From an uncultured Clostridia bacterium (GTDB taxonomy: Bacteria > Bacillota > Clostridia > Oscillospirales > Ruminococcaceae), in NCBI GenBank assembly GCA_947629335.1, contig CANRDI010000003.1, positions 124,001-188,000 on the forward strand: a stretch of DNA of 64,000 nt, in the 5' to 3' direction. Within the stretch, counting starts at the first letter, position 1, and each line of letters starts with the position of its first letter. The notes beneath the pieces are model-generated. The model had not been told where the DNA came from. It searched no databases and saw nothing but the letters and a program-made list of their open reading frames with translations. Of the stretch, positions 34,859-41,348 are shown piece after piece. The position numbers and the translations under genes were made by a program.

Positions 34859-35225
34859 TATTTTTATACGGACAGGAACCGCAATAATTGAAATAGACAG
34901 AATTGTAAAAAGTCAGAAAAACAAGAGGTTTCTCTCCGACTATTTTTCGCCCGACGAGATAAGATTTTTTGTACAGCATAAGCTCAATCCGAAACTTATT
35001 GCCGAGAACTATTGTGTAAAGATAGCGCTGGCTAAAGCAATCGGTACGGGAATGAGGCTTATCTATGCAAAGGATATTTCCGTGCTTCGTGACAGGCTCG
35101 GCTCGCCGATCATTATTTTGGACGGAAGAGCGAAGATGCTTGAACAGCGCGAGGGGTATGTGGTGAACATATCGGTTTCGAGCTGTAAGGAATATGCGAC
35201 GGCGAGCGTTGTCATAAATAAATAA
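34848..35225 (+). CDS. AcpS-like protein lacking the usual metal ligands
   Basis: This 125-residue protein has the length and order of motifs of holo-[acyl-carrier-protein] synthase: G-T-A-I-I-E-I-D-R-I near the start, RFLSDYFSPDEIRFF, NYCVKIALAKAIGTG in the middle and VNISVSSCKEYATASVV at the end. In active AcpS the first motif reads G-x-D-I-x-E-I and the middle one has KEAxxKA; here the Asp is Ala and the Glu is Ile, so both Mg ligands are missing. CoA or carrier-protein binding without catalysis is possible. It is translationally coupled to an upstream membrane protein. The family call is likely; the loss of activity is inferred. Confidence 0.65.
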   Translation: MSSNIFIRTGTAIIEIDRIVKSQKNKRFLSDYFSPDEIRFFVQHKLNPKLIAENYCVKIALAKAIGTGMRLIYAKDISVLRDRLGSPIIILDGRAKMLEQREGYVVNISVSSCKEYATASVVINK

Positions 35226-35318
35226 TCGGATGTTTGACCGATAAAACGTGACGGAAACTTAAAGCCGGGTTGTTGTAAATCCATAAAAACGGTACATGGT
35301 GTGTCAAGGTCTTATATA

Positions 35319-35354
35319 AAACTTTTCTGAGATGATAAGTACATAGAAAAGTTT
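35319..35354 (+). promoter_or_regulatory. Hairpin leader before the GTPase-nuclease gene
   Basis: A perfect 10-bp stem (aaacttttct with agaaaagttt) with a 16-base loop lies inside a longer imperfect inverted repeat (ggtgtgtcaa near 35298 with ttgatacacc near 35374). A smaller hairpin follows (tctgtc/gacaga, 35388-35406). The gap 35226-35430 has no gene. Known ribosome protection genes are controlled by leader attenuation, so this may be regulatory. Confidence 0.4.
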
Positions 35355-35430
35355 GGTAAACGACATTGATACACCTTTCGTTGTTTGTCTGTCGGGAGCT
35401 GACAGATTAAAAACTATAGGGGGCGGTGTT

Positions 35431-37944
35431 TTGGCAAAGCGATTGGCGGTGAGTATGGCGGCGCATATAGACGCGGGAAAGACCACTTTGTCCGAAGCGC
35501 TTTTATATTATGCGGGCGAAATACGAAAACAGGGCAGAGTAGACAAAGGCGACGCCTTTCTCGACAACGTTTCTCAGGAGCGCTCGCGCGGCATTACGAT
35601 CTATTCAAAACAGGCGCTTCTGCGTCTTGGCGGAGCGGAATTTACGCTTATCGACACTCCCGGACACGCCGATTTCGCGGCTGACGCGGAGAGAGCGTTT
35701 GCGGTATCAGACTGCGCGGTGCTTGTAATAAGCGGCGTTGACGGCGTTCAAAGCAGAACGCGGACTATTCTGCGTATGCTTGAAAGAGCGGAACTGCCGT
35801 TGTTCACATTTGTAAACAAAATGGACATTACGCATAAGACGAAAGCGGAGCTTATTGAAGAACTGACGGCGCTTGACAGGCGTTTTGCGGATTTTTCGGA
35901 AAATATTGCCGAAACTGCCGCGGAATTTGACGAGGAGTGCATGAACAGCCTTTTGGAAAGCGGAAGAGTTCCCGATGAAACAATATCCAAAGCAATAAAA
36001 CGGCGCGGGATATTTCCCGTCGTGTTCGGTTCGGCACTGAAAAACGAGGGCATTGAGAAATTTGCGGAGCTGCTCGGAAAATTTGCCGAACCGAAGGAGT
36101 ATTATGAAGATTTTGCCGCGCAGGTGTTCAAGATAATTGCCGACAAGAACGGCGCTCGTGAAACGCTGATAAAGGTAAACGGCGGCGAACTTCGTGTGAG
36201 ACAGGAGCTGAACGGCGAGAAAATAAGCCGCTTGGGGATATATAACGGCGCGAAATATACACCCGTTGAAGCCGCCGTTCAGGGTCAGCTCTGCGCTGCT
36301 GCGGGACTTACAAAAACCTATGCGGGACAGTGTTTGGGTTCTCAAGATCCCGCAAAAGAGCCTTTGATACATGCTGCGCTTTGCTATAAGGTGATGTTTG
36401 ACGAGAGGATAAATGTTTCGGAAGCATATTCAAAGCTGAAGATACTCGAACAGGAAGACCCCCAGCTTCGTTTTTCGCTTATCCGCGGTGAAATTCATGC
36501 GGAAGTAGTGGGCGAGATACAGCTTGAAATACTTAAAGATGTAATAAAAGACCGCTTCGGGCTTTATGCCGAGTTCGGCGAGGGCAGGATATCCTATATG
36601 GAAACAATTGCAGAAAGCGTTGAGGGCGTAGGTCATTTCGAGCCTTTGAGGCATTATGCCGAGGTACATTTGCTGTTAGAGCCGCTTCCGAGGGGGAGCG
36701 GGGTAGTTTTGGCGTGCGACTGCCGTAATCTTGACGAAAACTACCAACGTCTTATCATGTCTCATCTTAAAGAAAAGCGGCACATCGGCGTTCTCACAGG
36801 TCCTCCGATAACCGACGTAAAAATAACGCTTAAATCGGGTAAAGCTCATTTAAAACATACCGAGGGCGGAGATTTCCGCGAAGCGACCTACCGCGCGGTA
36901 CGTCAGGGATTGGCGTCGGCAAACTCAGTGCTTTTAGAACCGTTTTACGAGTTCTCGCTCGAAATTCCCGAAGAATTTGTCGGTCGTGCAATGACTGACC
37001 TTGAGAGAATGAAAGCGGAATTTTCCTCGCCGCAGATAGTCGGCAAAGCGGCGCTTATAGAGGGAATATGTCCTGTCTCGGAAATGCAGAGCTATCAGAC
37101 GGAAGTTATAGCATATACACGCGGCGAGGGCAGGATATCATGCGGTATAAAAGGATATTTTCCCTGCCACAACGCCGAGGCTGTCATAAAACAGATAGGT
37201 TATGATTTTAACGCAGATGTTGAAAACTCAGCCGACAGCGTTTTTTGCGTTCACGGCGCAGGACATCTTGTAAAGTGGAATGAGGTTTACGAACATATGC
37301 ACCTCGAAAGCATTTTCGCCAAACCCCGCTCCGTCACGGAAAACGAGGTGAACTCGTACAAAGCCCGCGCGGCGACCGACAAAGAGCTTATGGAAATTTT
37401 CGAGCGGACTTACGGAAAGATAAGAAACAGAACGAATACAAACGAGCGCATAGCGATGCGGCGCGACAAGCTGACAGAAAACGCAGATTACAGCCGAAAA
37501 AAGCCTCAGGGCGAGGAATATCTGCTTGTAGACGGGTATAATATCATTTTTGCATGGGACGAGCTAAAAAAAATAGCTGCCGAAAATCTCGACAGCGCAC
37601 GCGTAAAACTTATAAACATTATGTGCAATTATCAGGCGTTTCGCCGCTGCAATCTGATACTTGTTTTCGACGCTTATCGGGTAAAAAGCGACAGGGAGGT
37701 AGAAACGATAGGCGGGATAAACGTTGTTTATACGAAAGAAGCGGAAACTGCCGACGCGTTTATTGAAAAGACCGCGCATAAACTCGGACGAGAAAACCGC
37801 GTAAGAGTAGCGACAAACGACGGTCTTGAACAGCTTATTATAATCGGAAGCGGCGCGCAGCGCGTTTCCTCGGAAATATTCAGGCTTGAGGTAGACGAGG
37901 TTGAGCGGAATATAAGAGAAATCCTTGAAAAAATAAATAAGTAG
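35431..37944 (+). CDS. TetM/EF-G-like GTPase fused to a YacP/Rae1 NYN endoribonuclease domain
   Basis: This 837-residue fusion begins with a TetM/EF-G type translational GTPase: AHIDAGKTT at residues 11-19, switch II IDTPGHADF, NKMD for guanine recognition, then EF-G-like domains II-V to about residue 650. Residues about 690-837 are a complete YacP (Rae1) domain: LLVDGYNIIFAW, LILVFDAY, TKEAETADAFIEK and VATNDGLEQ retain the acidic NYN residues. In Bacillus, Rae1 is a stand-alone ribosome-bound endoribonuclease that cuts mRNA in the A-site, exactly where TetM and EF-G bind. The TetM domain IV loop that displaces tetracycline (SPVSTPADF-like) is replaced by HTEGGDF, so resistance is doubtful. 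Start is TTG 35431 after AGGGGG; a longer TTG frame (35353) lacks a ribosome binding site. trmO follows 8 bases downstream. Confidence 0.88.
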   Translation: MAKRLAVSMAAHIDAGKTTLSEALLYYAGEIRKQGRVDKGDAFLDNVSQERSRGITIYSKQALLRLGGAEFTLIDTPGHADFAADAERAFAVSDCAVLVISGVDGVQSRTRTILRMLERAELPLFTFVNKMDITHKTKAELIEELTALDRRFADFSENIAETAAEFDEECMNSLLESGRVPDETISKAIKRRGIFPVVFGSALKNEGIEKFAELLGKFAEPKEYYEDFAAQVFKIIADKNGARETLIKVNGGELRVRQELNGEKISRLGIYNGAKYTPVEAAVQGQLCAAAGLTKTYAGQCLGSQDPAKEPLIHAALCYKVMFDERINVSEAYSKLKILEQEDPQLRFSLIRGEIHAEVVGEIQLEILKDVIKDRFGLYAEFGEGRISYMETIAESVEGVGHFEPLRHYAEVHLLLEPLPRGSGVVLACDCRNLDENYQRLIMSHLKEKRHIGVLTGPPITDVKITLKSGKAHLKHTEGGDFREATYRAVRQGLASANSVLLEPFYEFSLEIPEEFVGRAMTDLERMKAEFSSPQIVGKAALIEGICPVSEMQSYQTEVIAYTRGEGRISCGIKGYFPCHNAEAVIKQIGYDFNADVENSADSVFCVHGAGHLVKWNEVYEHMHLESIFAKPRSVTENEVNSYKARAATDKELMEIFERTYGKIRNRTNTNERIAMRRDKLTENADYSRKKPQGEEYLLVDGYNIIFAWDELKKIAAENLDSARVKLINIMCNYQAFRRCNLILVFDAYRVKSDREVETIGGINVVYTKEAETADAFIEKTAHKLGRENRVRVATNDGLEQLIIIGSGAQRVSSEIFRLEVDEVERNIREILEKINK

Positions 37945-37952
37945 GAGCCGGA

Positions 37953-38648
37953 ATGAATATAGAACCGATCGCGCATATTGAAAACGATTTTTCGGAAAAA
38001 TTCGGCATACCGCGGCAAAGCGGGATATGTGAACTTTTTTCGACAATAATTTTTGAGCAGCCATACCGCGACAAAAACGCGCTTCGCGGACTTGAAGAGT
38101 TTACGCATATCTGGCTTATCTGGGGATTTTCCGAGGCAGTATGCGAGGGATTTTCCCCGACGGTACGTCCACCGAGGCTTGGCGGGAATGTGAGAAAAGG
38201 CGTATTTGCAACGCGTTCGCCGTTCAGACCTAATTCATTAGGATTGAGCGCGGTTAAGATCGAGGATATAAAGGACGATTGCAGGATAATTGTCAGCGGG
38301 GCGGATCTTATGAGCGGAACGCCTATATATGACATAAAGCCTTATCTCAGTTATGCGGACAGTATACCGGGCGCGTCGAACGGCTGGGCGGAGGAATTTG
38401 TCGGGAAAACGCTTTCGGTGGAGTTTCCGAAGGAACTTCTTGGGAAAATTCCCGAAGAAAAGCGCAGAGGGCTTTTGCAGACGCTTGCACAAGACCCGCG
38501 CCCTCAGTATCAGGACAACCCCGAAAGAATTTATACAATGACATTCGCTGGGTATCAGGTAAGTTTCAGAGTGAAAGAGAATGTCGTTACGGTAACAGGG
38601 GTCTTTGACAGCGGCTCGGAGGAAACGGAGAAGATGAACAGCATTTGA
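37953..38648 (+). CDS. trmO: tRNA (N6-threonylcarbamoyladenosine(37)-N6)-methyltransferase TrmO
   Basis: This 231-residue protein of the TsaA/TrmO (UPF0066) family adds a methyl group to t6A at position 37 of threonine tRNAs using SAM. Visible hallmarks are FTHIWLIWGFSE, GGNVRKGVFATRSPFRPNSLGLSAV and DIKPYLSYADSI, with a C-terminal extension typical of bacterial TrmO. It lies 8 bases after the GTPase-nuclease gene with AGGAG upstream, so a translation-related gene is co-expressed with a ribosome-acting fusion protein. Confidence 0.93.
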   Translation: MNIEPIAHIENDFSEKFGIPRQSGICELFSTIIFEQPYRDKNALRGLEEFTHIWLIWGFSEAVCEGFSPTVRPPRLGGNVRKGVFATRSPFRPNSLGLSAVKIEDIKDDCRIIVSGADLMSGTPIYDIKPYLSYADSIPGASNGWAEEFVGKTLSVEFPKELLGKIPEEKRRGLLQTLAQDPRPQYQDNPERIYTMTFAGYQVSFRVKENVVTVTGVFDSGSEETEKMNSI

Positions 38649-38678
38649 CTTTTGATAATTCCTGCCTGCTGTAGAGCG

Positions 38679-38712
38679 AGCTGCCTTTGTTGTTCTGCGG
38701 CAGCTTTTGTTT
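38679..38712 (+). terminator. Terminator after trmO
   Basis: The stem agctgcc (38679-38685) with ggcagct (38699-38705) is followed by TTTGTTTTATTTTTT. Confidence 0.7.
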
Positions 38713-38758
38713 TATTTTTTTACGGTAAAATTTTGTGCATTTTTACTTGAAAACCATG

Positions 38759-38787
38759 TTGACTGATAATAATTTTTGTGATATAAT
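38759..38787 (+). promoter_or_regulatory. Promoter of the tubulin-like/transglutaminase pair
   Basis: TTGACT (38759-38764) and TATAAT (38782-38787) have a 17-base spacer; the start site would be near 38794, giving a leader of about 255 bases. Confidence 0.65.
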
Positions 38788-38793
38788 GATTAT

Positions 38794-39049
38794 TATGATA
38801 TAGTAAAAGCTTTGATAGAGCGGTAATAAGGATTCCAAAGGAGCTTGCAGTGTTATCCGCCGCAGGCGGATAACACGCCTTTAGGCGGGGGTGCGGGGGC
38901 AGAGCCCCCGCAATAAACCGAAACAGAGATTTCAAAACAAACCGCAGAAAAAGCTCTGATAGAGCGTTAAAAAGCTCTCCAAAGGAGCATTTTATCCGCA
39001 GTATTTCGTTCACAGACCGCTTCAGATAGGACATTTCGGGGGTATCTTT
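38794..39049 (+). promoter_or_regulatory. Long structured 5' leader with repeated blocks
   Basis: The leader holds two copies of a roughly 40-base block (38805-38844 and 38948-38988), each reading aaagct-t/c-tgatagagcg near its start and tccaaaggagc at its end. Between them are a perfect 12-bp hairpin (38850-38861 with 38865-38876, loop gca) and an 8-bp GC-only hairpin (gcgggggc/gcccccgc, 38893-38911). No coding frame of note is present. It resembles no riboswitch class I recognise; it may be a regulatory or non-coding RNA, or intergenic repeats accumulated in the leader. Confidence 0.45.
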
Positions 39050-41323
39050 ATGGATATTGAAAAACAGATAGAATGGCTTAAACCCGACAGGATTTTAAAG
39101 CTGTACGACGGCGAAAAAAATATGCTCGGAATGACGCGGCTTTTTATTGTCGGCATAGGAAAAAACGGCATAGATTGCCTTATGAGAGCAAAGGATATTG
39201 CCGAAAACCGTTTCAGTGCCGAAACAGACAGGATACGCTATTTCGCTTTCGGATTCGGCGAGGATACGGAAAACGCGCAGTTCCGCGGTTCTGAGCTTTC
39301 CGAAAGAGAACGCGTGTCGGTATCTGCCGAAGACGCGATCTTCAAATATCTCGATAATCCCGATCTGCTGTCGCCGTTTGCGCTCGAATGGTTCGATATG
39401 AACCTTAAAAATTATTCGCAGAACACCCCGTCATACGGGCTTTGGAAGCGCCAGTGCGGAAGGGTCGCGCTGTTCCATTATATTGACGAGATAATTTCAA
39501 AGCTCACTATGGTGATAAACGACTTTTCAAAGTCCGATTCTCCCCTTGAAATAATTCTGACGGGAAATATGGGCGATATGCTCTTTTCGGGAACGATCGT
39601 CGATTTGGGATATATCCTTAAAGAAATGTTTTCGGGACTTGGTACATATCAGGTAAAGGTAAACGCGCTTATGTTCGCGGGTGATACCGCGCAGCTTTTT
39701 GAAACGGACGCGCGTAATCTTGCAAATTATTATGCCTATACGATATTGACCAAAAACGATATCGACAAGTTTCAGTGCAAGAAAACCCCTTTCTCCCAGA
39801 AATATACGAACAGTTTTGAGATAAAGTCCGACAAGCCCCCGTTCAACGCATGCTTCATAGCAAGCGGAGAGGACAGCTACGAGCTTACGCTCAGAAAAGC
39901 TGCCGAAAAAATCATATCTGCGGCGGAGTTTATTTATAAGAAAGACGACAATGCCGACAGGGCTATGTCCTTTAATCTGCTTGACCAGGGCGGAAACCAT
40001 TCGTTCAGTTATCTTGCATATGACATAAAAGGCGTCGAGATACCGCTCGGAGAGATCGTTTCATATCTTTCCGTAAGGTTTTTCGTTAAGCTCAGTGAAA
40101 ATCTCAGACGAAATTTTGTAGACGATCTCCGCCTTTCCGTTTATGCGGGCAAGGTGTCTCCCGAAGCGACATTTCTTGCGTCAAGAGCGGGAACTGTCCC
40201 CAGACTTGAGTTTAATGAAACGCTTAATCCCCTTTTTAGCATAAATTCCCTCAAAAAGGGCGGAGAAGCGTCAAAGCGTTATGTTATCGAAAGAATAGAT
40301 GAAATAGCTCGGCTCACGGAAAAAGGCGCGGAAATGGCGCTCGACGATATTGCCGCGGAAATAGAAAACGCTTGTTTGAATGCTCTTACGGATATTGAAC
40401 AGGGACCGTTCTGTGCGGAGGAAATCATGAGAAAATGCCTGAAATCGCTTGCAAACGAGATTAAAAAGGCAAAAGAACTTCAAGAGGACAGCGAGGGGAA
40501 CGTCACACGTCGGGAAAAACTTATGCAGTCCGACTATCGCAAGTTCAAATCTACTCCGGGATTTATGGCAGGCACAGCAAAAAGATATTACATTCAGACG
40601 CTTACGGATTATGCGGAGTGTCTTAAAATTCATAAAACCGTCGGAACGATGCTGAATTTTTATATGCGGCTTCAGGACAGACTTACGGTTTTCAAAAATG
40701 AAAAACTTGATCCGAAAGTTGAGATATTCGCTCTCGAACAGAAGGATTTTATGGAAAAACTTAATACTGACGGCGAAGAAGGATGCGTTACGAGTGCGTT
40801 CAGGATAAACTCTCCGGAAATGATAGAAAAGCTCGACAAACTTATAAGCGAGATACCGGAAACGACAAAAAATCTTGCATTTAAGAAAATGCGGCTTGAA
40901 ACGGACGACGATCCGAAAACGCTTCCGAGGGAGATAATAAACCTTGCGGCAAAATGTTTCGGGAGATTTCTGCTTATGGGATTTAACGATTTCTGCGAGT
41001 TCTTTTGCTCGGACAATTCGCTTATGAAATCCATACAGCATTGTTTTGATACGGCAGAGATAAAAACCCCCGCAGACGGCGAAACGCTTACCCGCGCTAT
41101 CTGCCCGCAAAATGTACAGCAGGGCGACATTGCCCCGATAAAGGCTTCGCATAAAGGAGCAAACTATACCTGGAACGGCTCGCCGATGTTTAACGCGGTC
41201 ATAGTTGTACAGACCAAAAACGGCGTACAGCTTAACAAGTTCAAGGATTATAACCAGTGGGAAAATATGCGCTATGCTTTTGTGAACGACGGTCTTAAAA
41301 AGCAGGGTATAAAGATTTTTTAG
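39050..41323 (+). CDS. Large protein resembling the bacterial tubulin-like (Tubulin_2) family
   Basis: This 757-residue protein has no membrane helix. It opens with RLFIVGIGKNGIDCLMRAKDI (about 30-50), reminiscent of the glycine-rich LFIGLGGTGxxxLLRLK start of Tubulin_2 proteins, and continues with FDMNLKNY...YGLWKRQCGRVALF, where such proteins have G-A-G-x-x-R-x-x-G-R-L-x-L-F. The glycine loop is degenerate. The second half is helical and charged. The next gene encodes a transglutaminase-type membrane protein 25 bases downstream. From memory, similar pairs occur in Clostridia next to von Willebrand or transglutaminase proteins. Function unknown; a scaffold or filament-like role is only a guess. 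The ATG has GGGGGT upstream. Confidence 0.55.
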   Translation: MDIEKQIEWLKPDRILKLYDGEKNMLGMTRLFIVGIGKNGIDCLMRAKDIAENRFSAETDRIRYFAFGFGEDTENAQFRGSELSERERVSVSAEDAIFKYLDNPDLLSPFALEWFDMNLKNYSQNTPSYGLWKRQCGRVALFHYIDEIISKLTMVINDFSKSDSPLEIILTGNMGDMLFSGTIVDLGYILKEMFSGLGTYQVKVNALMFAGDTAQLFETDARNLANYYAYTILTKNDIDKFQCKKTPFSQKYTNSFEIKSDKPPFNACFIASGEDSYELTLRKAAEKIISAAEFIYKKDDNADRAMSFNLLDQGGNHSFSYLAYDIKGVEIPLGEIVSYLSVRFFVKLSENLRRNFVDDLRLSVYAGKVSPEATFLASRAGTVPRLEFNETLNPLFSINSLKKGGEASKRYVIERIDEIARLTEKGAEMALDDIAAEIENACLNALTDIEQGPFCAEEIMRKCLKSLANEIKKAKELQEDSEGNVTRREKLMQSDYRKFKSTPGFMAGTAKRYYIQTLTDYAECLKIHKTVGTMLNFYMRLQDRLTVFKNEKLDPKVEIFALEQKDFMEKLNTDGEEGCVTSAFRINSPEMIEKLDKLISEIPETTKNLAFKKMRLETDDDPKTLPREIINLAAKCFGRFLLMGFNDFCEFFCSDNSLMKSIQHCFDTAEIKTPADGETLTRAICPQNVQQGDIAPIKASHKGANYTWNGSPMFNAVIVVQTKNGVQLNKFKDYNQWENMRYAFVNDGLKKQGIKIF

Positions 41324-41348
41324 ATATTTCGAGGTAAAATTTCAGCAG

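Noticed and set aside
35353-37944. Calling the 863-codon frame a tetracycline resistance gene
   Set aside because: The GTPase part is TetM-like, but the domain IV loop needed to displace tetracycline is altered, the gene is chromosomal beside trmO, and the longer frame starts at a TTG without ribosome binding site.
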